64,000 nt of DNA from an uncultured Bacilli bacterium (GCA_934183155.1 CAKPSB010000001.1:62001-126000); one strand, 5' to 3'; counted from the stretch's first letter, positions 7,353 through 17,097 are shown. Translations and numbers: made by a program. The notes: generated from the letters alone by a model not told the origin.

Positions 7353-9521
7353 ATGATATATATGGATTTGCTTGGTGATGCATTTGGCTGGGTTGGAGAT
7401 AGGCTCTGGGATATAGTAAGGTCACTAATGTTTTTCATTGACAATATTGTCTATAATCTGATTCCTGTAATTTATAAATTATTTATATATTTGTCAAAAT
7501 TAAATTTGATGGATGCTAGTGGGGAATTATCAAATCTTGTAAATCGAGTATACACGCTACTTGGCATATTTATGTTGTTTAAAGTAAGCTTCTCACTACT
7601 ACAATACATGGTTGATCCCAATGCTTTTAGCGATAGCTCTAAAGGAATTGGCAAGCTTATTACAAATGTTTTAGTGGCTATGGTATTACTTGTAAGTGTG
7701 CCAACTATTTTTAGCAAAGCCATTGAACTTCAATCTGCCATTGTTGAAAGTAATGCAATTGGACAACTTATTATGGGCCAGGGGAATGGTGAAAACAGCA
7801 TCATAAGTGACGACAAAATAAATGCGGAAAACGTTGAGAGTATGGCAAAAGACGTCCAATTTTTAATGTTTGGTGCCTTTTATTCTTTAAATACAAATAG
7901 TGAAGATTTCTCATCATGCAGAACAAGTGATGGTGATGATAATAGTAATGCCGCTATTTTTGGAACTAGAGATATGGCATTAAAAGAAGGTTGCTTGGAA
8001 CAAGTCTCTAATGCCATATCAAGCTATACCAATGCTTCAGCTAGCGGAGTTACTCTAAAAGACTTCTTTAAGTATGCAGAAGATGATGGAACCGTAAAAG
8101 ATGAACGAAAATTTGAACGTTTTGCGAAGCTAGTTTCATGGAGAAACAGCGATGGAGCTTATAATATAAATTATATGCCATTAATTTCAACTGCTTGTGG
8201 TATATATGTTGTGCTATTATTACTATCGTTTACTATAGATATAGCCACAAGATCAATAAAGCTTTGTTTCTTACAAATGGTTGCACCTATCGCAATAGTT
8301 TCTTATATTGATCCAAAGGAAACTATTCACCAAGGAAAACTTCACAATTGGGCAAGCCAGTGTGGTAAAACTTATGGGTCATTGTTTCTAAGATTAGCAA
8401 CTGTCTTTTTTACCATGTTTTTAGTTTCGGCTGTTGCTTCAAGTGTGTTTGCCGCAGCTGATGAAAAAGGTTTAAAATCGCAAATTATTAGTGCGGGGGG
8501 CTCTGATTATAGTATATGGATTTATTTATTTTTAATCATCGGAATATTTATGTTTGCTAAACAGGTACCTAATATGATTGAATCTATATTTGGTATAAAG
8601 GGTGGTGACATGCAACTTAACCCATTCAAAAACGCAGGCATGCTAGGTCTTGGAGGCATTGCTGGAGGCGTTGCCGGATTTGCTGGCGGCCTATCCCTTG
8701 GTTCAATAGGAAATACATATGCAAATATTAAGAAAAACCAAGATTTAAAAGCTCAATTAGACGAAGGAAAAATAGACAAAGAAACATATGATCAATTACA
8801 TAGAGGTGGTTGGAATTTGGCAGGAAGTGCAATTGGTGGAGGAATATCTTCAGCCTTCAGAGCCGGCAAAATTGGTATAAAGGGAGGCAATCCATATAAA
8901 AATGCTATGCTAGCAACTAAACAAAGTACTGACCGAAGAAACTCAAGAGCTGCAGGCTATGGTTTCGTGCAAAATACTAGAGAAAGATTTAAAGATACGT
9001 TTGGTGTTGAATCAGATGTCGGAATCACTGATGAAATAAAAAGTAAGATTAAAAAGCTTAACATAGCAAAAGCCAATGCTGAAAGGGATGAACACATGGC
9101 GGCTCATCAAATGCAGCAACTTATGACACAAGTCATTGAAAAAAATCCTAACGCAACCAAATCCGTAATGGCCGCTTTCAGTACTAATAGTGATGGGTCT
9201 TCAGGTTATGATGATTATGATTCATATATGGATTCTTATGTAAATAGTTATAAAGATAATCTCACCAAAGATGATGCTAATGCCCTTGATGAGTTGTATA
9301 AAGAACTTCAATCACAAAAAGGCAAAATTAGTACACAAGAATACGATAGCCGATTAGCAGACCTATTTTCGGAAGACATTATATCTAGACAAGACTTTGA
9401 TATTTGCAACGATGTCAAAAAAGCACGTGATAAAGCTGATGCGATAAGTATAGATTTAGATAAACAAATTAACCAGTTACAACAAACTGAAAATTATAGA
9501 CACAAAGATAAAGGAAAATAA
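7353..9521 (+). CDS. VirB6/TrbL-like polytopic channel protein
   Basis: A 722-residue protein with about seven membrane segments: near residues 25-50, 68-88, 100-124, 276-295, 300-316, 345-370 and 388-406. A loop of some 140 residues lies between the third and fourth. A Gly-rich stretch (about 425-460) and a hydrophilic, helix-prone C-terminal tail of about 260 residues follow. This is the layout of VirB6/TrbL inner-membrane channel proteins of Gram-positive T4SSs, and the position between pilins and PrgI/VirB4 fits. GGAGG at 7341-7345 supports the ATG at 7353, although an ATG at 7362 is possible. The long charged tail could contact VirB4 or VirD4. Confidence 0.7.
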   Translation: MIYMDLLGDAFGWVGDRLWDIVRSLMFFIDNIVYNLIPVIYKLFIYLSKLNLMDASGELSNLVNRVYTLLGIFMLFKVSFSLLQYMVDPNAFSDSSKGIGKLITNVLVAMVLLVSVPTIFSKAIELQSAIVESNAIGQLIMGQGNGENSIISDDKINAENVESMAKDVQFLMFGAFYSLNTNSEDFSSCRTSDGDDNSNAAIFGTRDMALKEGCLEQVSNAISSYTNASASGVTLKDFFKYAEDDGTVKDERKFERFAKLVSWRNSDGAYNINYMPLISTACGIYVVLLLLSFTIDIATRSIKLCFLQMVAPIAIVSYIDPKETIHQGKLHNWASQCGKTYGSLFLRLATVFFTMFLVSAVASSVFAAADEKGLKSQIISAGGSDYSIWIYLFLIIGIFMFAKQVPNMIESIFGIKGGDMQLNPFKNAGMLGLGGIAGGVAGFAGGLSLGSIGNTYANIKKNQDLKAQLDEGKIDKETYDQLHRGGWNLAGSAIGGGISSAFRAGKIGIKGGNPYKNAMLATKQSTDRRNSRAAGYGFVQNTRERFKDTFGVESDVGITDEIKSKIKKLNIAKANAERDEHMAAHQMQQLMTQVIEKNPNATKSVMAAFSTNSDGSSGYDDYDSYMDSYVNSYKDNLTKDDANALDELYKELQSQKGKISTQEYDSRLADLFSEDIISRQDFDICNDVKKARDKADAISIDLDKQINQLQQTENYRHKDKGK

Positions 9522-9534
9522 AAGGGGTGATTAA

Positions 9535-9861
9535 ATGAATTTCTTAATTCCAGCAAACTCTAAAAAATCAATGTTGATTTTTGGGGTATTTACAACATTT
9601 GATCTAATATTATTTAGTTCTGGACTAGGACTATCAGTATTATTACTAATGATAGTCGCACCTACAACATTATTGATGGCAGTCGTCGACTTAGCCCCAG
9701 TTGTTGTATGTGGTTTTCTAGTTTTACCAGTACCAAATTACCACAACATAAGAATTGTTATACAAGATATATACAGATTTTACACAATAAGAGAAAAATT
9801 TATATGGAAAGGTTGGTGCGTGAAAGATGAGTACGGCGAGTCGAAGCAAATACACAAATGA
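9535..9861 (+). CDS. PrgI-family (VirB3-like) protein
   Basis: A 108-residue protein with two adjacent membrane helices (about 13-40 and 44-66) followed by a conserved-looking PVPNYHNIRIVIQDIYRFY segment. This is the length and pattern of the PrgI/VirB3 family found directly before VirB4 in Gram-positive T4SSs. RBS AGGGGTG precedes the ATG. Its last 35 nt overlap the next gene in another frame, indicating translational coupling. Confidence 0.75.
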   Translation: MNFLIPANSKKSMLIFGVFTTFDLILFSSGLGLSVLLLMIVAPTTLLMAVVDLAPVVVCGFLVLPVPNYHNIRIVIQDIYRFYTIREKFIWKGWCVKDEYGESKQIHK

Positions 9862-10375
9862 TTTTGTACCAATAAAATCAATTACTAATGGTATTATCAT
9901 TTGTAATGATAATACAAAAGTTACAGGAGTAAAGATTTTTCCTAGAAACATCTTTATTTTGGAAACTGATACCCAAAATATGATTATAAATAACCTAAGA
10001 AACGTTTATAACATGATTGACTATGAATTTTGGATAGTTGTCGCTGATAGACCGGTAGATATAACATCTTATTTATCTAGGCTACAATTGCTTTACAATT
10101 CACAAACTAGCCCTGTTAAAAGGAAATTAATTTTAGATGATATTAATAAAGCCAATATGTTTACAACAACAATGAATGTTGTTGATACTGAATACTATCT
10201 ACTTTTCAGGGAAAAAGATATGGATAAAATCCAAAAGAAAATTAGAAACTTAATTCAATCATTTGCTAACGCAGGATTGAACGCCACACAAACATCTAAT
10301 GATGATTTAAGAATAATTTTAGATAACTTCTTAAACGGTGGTACAACTACTACATTTGGGGCGGTGATGAGTTAA
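9827..10375 (+). CDS. TraC-like VirB4 N-terminal-type protein
   Basis: A 182-residue soluble protein lying between PrgI and the VirB4 ATPase. It has no Walker motifs. Its content resembles the mixed alpha/beta N-terminal portion of VirB4/TraC proteins (a KSITNGIIICND start and an NMIDYEFWIVVADRP middle). It starts inside the PrgI gene and its stop overlaps the VirB4 start as TAATG, so the three are translationally coupled. With the next protein it totals about 776 residues, similar to a full-length single-chain VirB4. Either the N-terminal domain is encoded separately, a known arrangement next to PrgI in some lineages, or it is an accessory subunit. Confidence 0.6.
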   Translation: MSTASRSKYTNDFVPIKSITNGIIICNDNTKVTGVKIFPRNIFILETDTQNMIINNLRNVYNMIDYEFWIVVADRPVDITSYLSRLQLLYNSQTSPVKRKLILDDINKANMFTTTMNVVDTEYYLLFREKDMDKIQKKIRNLIQSFANAGLNATQTSNDDLRIILDNFLNGGTTTTFGAVMS

Positions 10376-12159
10376 TGGATATAAGAACACAAATAGCCCC
10401 TAAAGGGCTTGAATTTAAACCAAGTAGTTTTGTTGCTAGCGATAAGTATTCTACCATTTTAACAGCTATTAGTTATCCTAAAGTAATTACTCCAGGATTT
10501 TTATCAAATATAACAAGTATTCCAGGCGTCAAAATGGTTATTAAACATATACCACTTCCATTTGACGTTATTAACAGAATGATTAATAAAGAAATAGCTG
10601 ATTTAAAAGTGCGTTATCAAGAAGAAAACGACGTAACAATGCAAGAAAGAATACGTCAGGACTATGAGTCGTTAGAAGAATTTATTAAACAATTAGCTGC
10701 AAGTCAAGCAAAAATATATGATTTTCAGTTACATTTAATGATTACTTCTGATTCAGAAGATGACCTAACAGCTAAAAAATTACAAATAAAAAGTTATCTA
10801 GAAGCTATGGAAATGAGAGCCGTTCCATTAAGATTCGAACAAGAACAAGTATTAAAAAGTATTTTACCCATTTTTCCTAAACAAGATATTGAAGATAGAA
10901 TAGGAACACCAATACCATCACCAACCTTAGCGGCTATGTATCCATATGTTTTTGACAGTATAAAAGACCCTGGCTTATCCACTTTATTAGGAGTAGATTT
11001 TTCAGGCGGAGTAATTTTATTTAATCAATTTTTATACCAAATACAAAAAGAACATAATAGAAATAACGCCAACATGATTATTTTAGGTACATCTGGTAGT
11101 GGTAAATCTACCGCCGCTAAAGTTTTATTAAGAACTAATATAAGAAATGATTATAAAATTGTTGTCATTGATCCCGAAGGCGAACTTGAAGACATGACTA
11201 GACTTTATGGTGGAGACTTTATCGATTTAGGTAAAGGTGGAGAATTTGGTATGATTAACCCACTTGAAGTAATCATGGATGCTGATGATGATGAAATAAA
11301 AAGTGGATTAGGATATGCGGTTTTAACCCGTTCGCTACAAACGGTAAAAGCCTTTATGAAATATTATGATCCATCAATAACTGAAGATGTTTTAAACGTA
11401 TTTAGTGAACTTGTTCAAGAAACATATAAAAGATTTGGTATAGATTTTAACACAGATTTTACCCATTATACATCTAAAGATTTTCCTACATTTAGAGACG
11501 TTTATGCAACAGTAAGAGGAAAAATAACTTCAATGCCTGATCAAAGCAAAGAAAGAGAAATATTGGAATCATTAGAGTTAAAATTAAGGCCATTAATTGG
11601 AGAACTTAAATTCTATTTTGATGGAAATACAACTATTTCACCAAAGAGTAATTTTATTGTCTTCAATATTAAAGAATTAATGAACTCAGACACAAATATC
11701 AGAAATGCACTATTCTTCAATGTCTTAAAATATGCATGGAGCTTAACTCTAGACTCTAGCATAAACACCATTTTAATGGTAGATGAAGCGCATGTGCTTT
11801 TATCTGGCAATAATACCTTAGGAGCTGATTTCCTAGCTCAAGTCCAAAGAAGAGCCAGAAAATATAATACTGGAACTATCATAATTACCCAGCAGCCAAC
11901 TGATTTCTGTGACCCATCAGTTATAACACAAGGTAAAGCAATTTTTGATAACGCCTCATATTATTTAGTTATGGGACTAAGAAAACAAGCAGTTGAAGAT
12001 TTATCAAAATTAATTGATTTAAATGATAATGAAAAAGAAAGCATTAAAGGATATAATCAAGGAGAAGCCTTGTTTGTATGTGGTAGTAAACGAATGAAAA
12101 TAAACATACTAGTTACTCAACAAGAGTTAGATTCATTTGGCTCAGGTGGTGGACTATAG
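10375..12159 (+). CDS. virB4: VirB4/TraE T4SS ATPase
   Basis: A 594-residue ATPase. Residues 1-200 form the N-terminal domain typical of VirB4 (an IPGVKMVIKHIPLPFDV segment and a long helical region). The Walker A is GTSGSGKST near residue 239, VIDPEGE lies near 264, and the Walker B region ILMVDEAH near residue 467. These are followed by an arginine-rich RRARKYNTG segment and IITQQPTDF. VirB4 powers pilus assembly and substrate transfer at the cytoplasmic face. The start overlaps the preceding stop (TAATG). Every expected motif is intact, so the machine should be active. Confidence 0.9.
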   Translation: MDIRTQIAPKGLEFKPSSFVASDKYSTILTAISYPKVITPGFLSNITSIPGVKMVIKHIPLPFDVINRMINKEIADLKVRYQEENDVTMQERIRQDYESLEEFIKQLAASQAKIYDFQLHLMITSDSEDDLTAKKLQIKSYLEAMEMRAVPLRFEQEQVLKSILPIFPKQDIEDRIGTPIPSPTLAAMYPYVFDSIKDPGLSTLLGVDFSGGVILFNQFLYQIQKEHNRNNANMIILGTSGSGKSTAAKVLLRTNIRNDYKIVVIDPEGELEDMTRLYGGDFIDLGKGGEFGMINPLEVIMDADDDEIKSGLGYAVLTRSLQTVKAFMKYYDPSITEDVLNVFSELVQETYKRFGIDFNTDFTHYTSKDFPTFRDVYATVRGKITSMPDQSKEREILESLELKLRPLIGELKFYFDGNTTISPKSNFIVFNIKELMNSDTNIRNALFFNVLKYAWSLTLDSSINTILMVDEAHVLLSGNNTLGADFLAQVQRRARKYNTGTIIITQQPTDFCDPSVITQGKAIFDNASYYLVMGLRKQAVEDLSKLIDLNDNEKESIKGYNQGEALFVCGSKRMKINILVTQQELDSFGSGGGL

Positions 12160-12180
12160 TAGTATTTGGAGGTGAAGAAA

Positions 12181-13479
12181 ATGTTTAAAATGATACTTTC
12201 TAAAGCAAAAAACATGCTTTTCGAAAATAATGAAACATCTTCATCTTCAAATATATTTTCTTTTGCCACAAAAGTTGGCAGTATTATTACTGGAATAGGC
12301 AAATGGCCACTAGTCTTTGGTGGTTTCATCTTTGCTTTTCTTTTAACAATACTTATAATCGTTTTCGCATATCCAGAAGATGCCGCAGGTGAACTTTTTA
12401 ATAAAGCTGAAACAAGCGATACGTGTAATGAAGATCCTTCATCTGTAGAATATGCCTACGAACCATTACAAGGAGGACTTGCCATTCCCCATTTTCATCA
12501 AATTGACGACAGATGGTTTAATTATCCTATGAAAAACTGGGATTATGATCCACCAAAAGATGACACATTAGGTGCAAATGGCTGTGCGTTTACTTCCGCT
12601 GCCATGGTGGTTAGTTACTTAAAAGGAAGAAACATTTATCCTACAGAAGTTGTAGATAAACTAGAAGGATATGAAATTTATATTGATGAGTGGTCACATT
12701 TAACTAGCGCTTTTAACATTCAAACGCCAACATATTACATTAGAGACGGAAGCAATTGTTGTTCAGATGCTGATTGGAATGCACATATTCAAGAAATGAA
12801 AGATGCCATTAGAGATGGTCATCCAATCATAGCGCATTATGGTCGAGGTGGTCACATCTTTACTTCACTAGGCCACTTTGTAGTTATTAGAGGAATGACA
12901 TCAGATGGAAAATTCTTAGTTAATGATCCAAGTGACAACTCAACTATAAATAGTTTGGGTGGTAAGGGCAAATATATTAATAGACATTTTACCGAAGATG
13001 AAATCACCGACAAACTTGATTGGATTGTTATTTTTGAAAAGAAAAATTGTTCATCAAGTTCAATTAATGCTGGCAGTGATGCTAGAAATAAAATAATAGA
13101 AGCCGCCAAGTCTCAACTAGGAGTCCCATATGTATGGGGTGGTGAATCACCAGGGATAGGGTTAGACTGTTCAGGATTAACCCAATACGCCTATTCACAA
13201 GCAGGAATTGCGATACCTCATCAGTCACAGCTGCAGAAAGATACTTGCTTAGAATCAGGAGGAAAAATAGTTGGACTAGACGAAGCCAAACCAGGCGATA
13301 TTGTTTGGTGGCCAGGTATAGCTGGCGCCGAATATGGTGGTTCAGGACATGTCGCTATTTATATTGGAAATAATCAAATAATAGAAGCCCCTAATTTAAA
13401 CGGAAATGTAAAAGTATCTGAACTTGGTTCTAATAACTGGCTTAGTAGTTACGGTGGAATATTACAATGGCCAATTTAA
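12181..13479 (+). CDS. Membrane-anchored wall hydrolase: C39-like peptidase plus NlpC/P60 (VirB1-like)
   Basis: A 432-residue protein with one N-terminal membrane helix (about 41-64) and two outside catalytic domains. The first (about 100-290) is a C39-like papain-fold peptidase, with Cys in GANGCAFTSAAM near residue 134, His in LGHFVVI near 230 and Asp in NDPSD. The second (about 300-432) is NlpC/P60, with DCSGL Cys near 330 and GHVAIY His near 390; this family cleaves peptide stems of peptidoglycan. Gram-positive T4SSs use such enzymes (CwlT/VirB1 type) to open the wall for the channel. The ATG at 12181 has GGAGGTG at 12168; a TTG six codons earlier sits inside that RBS and was rejected. 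Confidence 0.85.
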   Translation: MFKMILSKAKNMLFENNETSSSSNIFSFATKVGSIITGIGKWPLVFGGFIFAFLLTILIIVFAYPEDAAGELFNKAETSDTCNEDPSSVEYAYEPLQGGLAIPHFHQIDDRWFNYPMKNWDYDPPKDDTLGANGCAFTSAAMVVSYLKGRNIYPTEVVDKLEGYEIYIDEWSHLTSAFNIQTPTYYIRDGSNCCSDADWNAHIQEMKDAIRDGHPIIAHYGRGGHIFTSLGHFVVIRGMTSDGKFLVNDPSDNSTINSLGGKGKYINRHFTEDEITDKLDWIVIFEKKNCSSSSINAGSDARNKIIEAAKSQLGVPYVWGGESPGIGLDCSGLTQYAYSQAGIAIPHQSQLQKDTCLESGGKIVGLDEAKPGDIVWWPGIAGAEYGGSGHVAIYIGNNQIIEAPNLNGNVKVSELGSNNWLSSYGGILQWPI

Positions 13480-13493
13480 AAAGGATTGATTAT

Positions 13494-14147
13494 ATGAAAA
13501 AGTACTTATTATTATTTTTGCTCATTTTTCTAACAACCGGTTGTGACGTCAAATATAATTTAACAATTAATACTAATAGTTACGATGAAAAAGTTAATTT
13601 GTCTGTCTACAGTGATGACACATTATACGGTACAATCGAAAATAATACAGCCGACGTAACTCTAAAGGATGAAAACAAAAAATACACAAAAAAGATAAAA
13701 AAACAAGATTCAAAGTACACTGTTTTATATCAATATAAACACAATAATGATAGTATAAAAAAAAGTAAATTCATCACCAGCTGTTTTAAAACTGTTAATA
13801 TAGATAATTCAAATGATAATATAAGTTTATCAGCTAGTGATTTTAATTGTATATATATGGATGATGGTGTCAGTGCAAGCAGTGTAGAGGTTAATATCAA
13901 AACAAATTTAAAAGTTTTAGACAATAATGCCGATAAAGTATTTGGCAATACTTATATATGGAAATTCGATGGTAATAATTATAGCGATAAAAAGATAGAA
14001 TTTAAAGCAAAAAAAGGATTTCAATTAAAAACAGCGAGTAAATCTGCTTCTTTCACACTTCTAGTTATAATTTTACCAATATTACTTATAGGTTTTATAA
14101 TTTATAAAGTTATTATGAAAAAAACAAAAAATAATAATAGTTTTTAG
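13494..14147 (+). CDS. Lipoprotein with a C-terminal membrane helix
   Basis: A 217-residue protein with a lipoprotein signal peptide ending in the lipobox LTTGC (Cys near residue 19) and a predicted beta-rich domain (about 20-180). One C-terminal membrane helix (about 188-208) is followed by a basic tail. Lipid anchor at one end and helix at the other would hold it flat on the outer face of the membrane. The ATG at 13494 is preferred over an in-frame ATG at 13467, which would overlap the previous gene and hide the signal peptide. Position inside the T4SS operon suggests a structural or wall-spanning accessory part. The layout recalls LppM-type proteins, but no family is claimed. Confidence 0.65.
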   Translation: MKKYLLLFLLIFLTTGCDVKYNLTINTNSYDEKVNLSVYSDDTLYGTIENNTADVTLKDENKKYTKKIKKQDSKYTVLYQYKHNNDSIKKSKFITSCFKTVNIDNSNDNISLSASDFNCIYMDDGVSASSVEVNIKTNLKVLDNNADKVFGNTYIWKFDGNNYSDKKIEFKAKKGFQLKTASKSASFTLLVIILPILLIGFIIYKVIMKKTKNNNSF

Positions 14148-14162
14148 ACAGGTGGTGTTTTT

Positions 14163-16364
14163 ATGAGAAAAATTATAAATTTTATGAAAAGAAAAATTAA
14201 AGTTTTTCTTACTTTATTTACAGTTTTTCTCATAATTTTTGTTAACTGTACACGTGTTTTTGCCACCCAAGAAAGTGATAATGGCAACAATACTTGGAGA
14301 AGAAAAGAACATCAATTAGTTAGAAAAATTCAAATAATAAAAGCCGTTTTTGGAAAAAGAGTTGATGAAGCAGCCCTTTATGCCACACTAGTACACAGAG
14401 GCACACTAACCGATTACGTTAACGACTCTTATGACGAAGATTTTAGTGAAGAATCATATAGAAAAACATGGAGTGGTGTTAGTGCTGATATTGGTAATTT
14501 AGCCCAAAACATAGGACAAGTAGCAGAAAACTTATGGGCAAAATTTCAAGCAAATCTATCATGTGCAGGTAGTGATGATGAGTCATGTGTTATTAACGAA
14601 GTTGCTAAGTATTATACAAATAAAATAAGCCAAGCCGGCTTTAAAGTTTCATCTGGTGATTTAAAAACACCAACAAATACTGACCTACTTGCCCTTGCAA
14701 CAATAGTCATGTTAGACTCTAGTGGCTGGACAGGAACATATAGTGATGAAGCTTATCAAAAAGCTATCGCTGGAGAAAGATTGGTAGGAAATAACTTTAA
14801 TGATGATGACTATATCCAACACGTTATTGGTATGGGTATGAATGGTTTATTCTGCACCATAACAGATGCCGTAGATACATTATCTTGGTTTAATCCATCA
14901 GTTGATTATTCAACAAATACTGATATTGGTGTTCAAAACATTAAAAGCAAAGTCAGCAAATATTATGCTACGCAAAAAGTATGTAATTATGGATTTATTG
15001 GAGGAACATATAGTTCAGTTGGTACAATTAGCGATGGTAGTGATGATGCAACCAAAGCCAGATATCAAACAAGAAAAGATATAATTGCCAGAGAAATAAT
15101 TGACCTTGCCCAATATTATCGAACTGACGACGGCGATTTATGTGAAAATACAGGAACAGCTGGTTCAGGCGAAATTACTAATTGGCGTCAGTATGATGAA
15201 AGATGGGGTGGATTACACCTTGGAAGTAGTAGTCTAACAGTTAAAGGCGAAGGTTGTACAACAACAGCACTCACTTATATCTTGGCTAAATCAGGCACAC
15301 AATTAAACGTTACAAATTTAGATCCGGGCGTGTATGCTCAAACAGGATCATATACTTCAGGGGGGTTGTTGAATTGGGAATTTTCTTCAATAGCCCCGAA
15401 TATGCATTATGTAGGCTCGTATACGGACATCAACAAAAGTAATTATGTTCAAAAAATATCTGATATTATAAATACACCACACGATGGTAAACAACAATTT
15501 GTTTTAGTCGAAGCCAGTGACGGTGGTACCCATTGGGTTGCTGTTGATCATATCGAAAATGGAGTGGTTTATGTTTTAGATCCATCCGGAAAAGAAGGCG
15601 CAGGACTTACTGATATCACAACAATGCACCGATGGTCTACAGGTGGACCTAGTACTTATGTTGTACTATATGCTGATGATGTTGATTTTGGTTCGACAGG
15701 TAGTTCTTCTAGCTCGTCCAGTGCTAATGTCTGTGGAAACGCTGGAACTGGAAGCCTAGACAAATTACTTGAAACCTTAAAAAGACTTGAAGGCCAACCA
15801 CCTTCTTGTAAAGTAAGAGGAAAAGAAGGATATGCAACTTATACAGATTCTATGGACCAAAGTTATGCGGGAACAACAACTGCTTTTGGGCTAACCCAAG
15901 TTTATAATGTTGATTTAGCTAAATCAATAGGCTACACAAACTTCAATAGTGATATGAGCAATGGTTGTGCTGAAAAAGATTATATTGACCAGATGGGGAA
16001 AAAGGCTATGGAAGCAGCAGTTGAAAACGTTAAAGCCGATTACAATGATCAGTCTGGTGGTAAAACCCTAGATGAATATCAATATCATGCTTTAGCCTTG
16101 GTTTATCATCACTGGCCAGTTGGTGTACATGCCTTAATTGGAAAACTAGCTGGATTAAGTGATGTTAGAAGTTATGACGCTTTCCATTGGTTCTTATATT
16201 ATAATGGTTTAGGTGGTGCCTTAGGTGGCCTTGCTAGACGTGAAGTTGAGTTCCATTTATTTTATAATGGTAATTATGATGCCGACCGTGATCTTAGTGT
16301 AAATGATAGTCAAAACTATTATAAGCAAAGAGTTAGTATTTATAAAAGTGAAACTGTAAAGTAA
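14163..16364 (+). CDS. Exported wall hydrolase: C39-like peptidase plus GH24-like lysozyme
   Basis: A 733-residue protein with an N-terminal signal peptide or anchor (about 12-34). A helical region with no recognised fold follows (about 40-320). A C39-like peptidase covers about 335-500, with Cys in GEGCTTTAL near 365, His in GTHWVAVDH near 455 and Asp in VLDPSGKEG near 471. A Ser-rich linker leads to a lysozyme-like domain (about 535-725). That domain starts with a Glu in KRLEGQ near 542, has TAFGLTQVYN, and ends with LARREVEFHLF, matching the GH24 pattern (catalytic Glu, terminal Arg-rich helix). It would cut both glycan and peptide or a protein substrate. Last gene of the T4SS operon; its stop lies at the edge of a bidirectional terminator. 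Confidence 0.75.
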   Translation: MRKIINFMKRKIKVFLTLFTVFLIIFVNCTRVFATQESDNGNNTWRRKEHQLVRKIQIIKAVFGKRVDEAALYATLVHRGTLTDYVNDSYDEDFSEESYRKTWSGVSADIGNLAQNIGQVAENLWAKFQANLSCAGSDDESCVINEVAKYYTNKISQAGFKVSSGDLKTPTNTDLLALATIVMLDSSGWTGTYSDEAYQKAIAGERLVGNNFNDDDYIQHVIGMGMNGLFCTITDAVDTLSWFNPSVDYSTNTDIGVQNIKSKVSKYYATQKVCNYGFIGGTYSSVGTISDGSDDATKARYQTRKDIIAREIIDLAQYYRTDDGDLCENTGTAGSGEITNWRQYDERWGGLHLGSSSLTVKGEGCTTTALTYILAKSGTQLNVTNLDPGVYAQTGSYTSGGLLNWEFSSIAPNMHYVGSYTDINKSNYVQKISDIINTPHDGKQQFVLVEASDGGTHWVAVDHIENGVVYVLDPSGKEGAGLTDITTMHRWSTGGPSTYVVLYADDVDFGSTGSSSSSSSANVCGNAGTGSLDKLLETLKRLEGQPPSCKVRGKEGYATYTDSMDQSYAGTTTAFGLTQVYNVDLAKSIGYTNFNSDMSNGCAEKDYIDQMGKKAMEAAVENVKADYNDQSGGKTLDEYQYHALALVYHHWPVGVHALIGKLAGLSDVRSYDAFHWFLYYNGLGGALGGLARREVEFHLFYNGNYDADRDLSVNDSQNYYKQRVSIYKSETVK

Positions 16365-16393
16365 AAATGAGTTATAATTATATAACTCATTTT
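16364..16393. terminator. Bidirectional terminator
   Basis: AAAATGAGTTATA (16364-16376), loop ATTA, TATAACTCATTTT (16381-16393), a 13-bp stem. It serves the plus-strand T4SS operon and the convergent minus-strand gene, whose stop codon lies inside it. Confidence 0.8.
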
Positions 16394-16929
16394 ACATATT
16401 TACTATTTATATTATTTGTCTTGAATATTTTATTTATTTCATCTTCAAAATCCATAGCTTCTTTTTTTAACTTATTGCATTCAATCTCAAAATCATTATT
16501 CAATACTATTTTACAGTCATAACTTTTAGTTTTAGTATTGTAAACACCTTTTTGTATACCAGATGAATAATTACCACTTTTATTTATTCCCTGTATGTTA
16601 TATTCTATAGTTATTTGATTTTTATTATATTTTAAAGTAGTTATTGTCGTATTTTTAATTTCTTTTTTAGTGATTGCTTTAGATAGAATTGCCTCATCTT
16701 TATCAAATGTATAGTATGTATTAGTATTATCATTATCTATTTGCTTAGTGTAAATTCCAGAATTATCTTTTTTAAATCCATTTTCAATTAAATATTCTTT
16801 ATAATTGTTTGTATTTATCTTAGTTTTAATTGAAAGATAAACAAAGATAGAAATCAGTACAACCAATATTATAAAAAATATTCTCTTAATCATATCAACT
16901 ATATACTTACCCTTTATTTCATCTATCAT
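16387..16929 (-). CDS. Single-pass membrane protein of unknown function
   Basis: A 180-residue protein with one membrane helix (about residues 14-36) and a predicted outer domain of about 140 polar residues with a KSGNYSSGIQKGVYNTK segment. The ATG at 16929 is used because GAGGGTGAT precedes it and a consensus promoter sits just upstream (16957-16985); an in-frame ATG at 16989 lies upstream of that promoter. It is the only minus-strand gene between the T4SS and T7SS blocks. No homology is recognised. Confidence 0.65.
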   Translation of the reverse strand: MIDEIKGKYIVDMIKRIFFIILVVLISIFVYLSIKTKINTNNYKEYLIENGFKKDNSGIYTKQIDNDNTNTYYTFDKDEAILSKAITKKEIKNTTITTLKYNKNQITIEYNIQGINKSGNYSSGIQKGVYNTKTKSYDCKIVLNNDFEIECNKLKKEAMDFEDEINKIFKTNNINSKYVK

Positions 16930-16956
16930 ATATATCACCCTCTTAATTCTATTAAA

Positions 16957-16985
16957 ATTATAACAATTTATATAACATTTATCAA
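16957..16985 (-). promoter_or_regulatory. Promoter of the minus-strand membrane protein
   Basis: On the minus strand: TTGATA (16985-16980), 17-nt spacer, TATAAT (16962-16957), also preceded by TGT. Confidence 0.75.
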
Positions 16986-17068
16986 CCAATTTAGGTCAAA
17001 GATAGTAAAATTTATATTCGTAAAATTTACTAATTCTTAACAGTAAAAACAATTTTTATGAGAAAGCA

Positions 17069-17097
17069 AAGACAAATTGTTCAATTTTTGTTATAAT
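17069..17097 (+). promoter_or_regulatory. T7SS cassette promoter, copy 1
   Basis: AAGACA (17069-17074), 17-nt spacer, TATAAT (17092-17097) with TGT before it. The flanks match the promoter at 24607: AAAGACAAAT before, TTTTGTTATAAT across, and AAAGCAAGATA immediately after, at identical spacing. It drives the effector at 17263 after a leader of about 160 nt containing a WXG100 gene stub. Confidence 0.7.

Noticed and set aside
6285..9521. Different base composition of the pilin-fusion and VirB6-like genes suggesting recent transfer
   Set aside because: The impression of fewer A-rich codons could not be quantified by eye, so it is not claimed.
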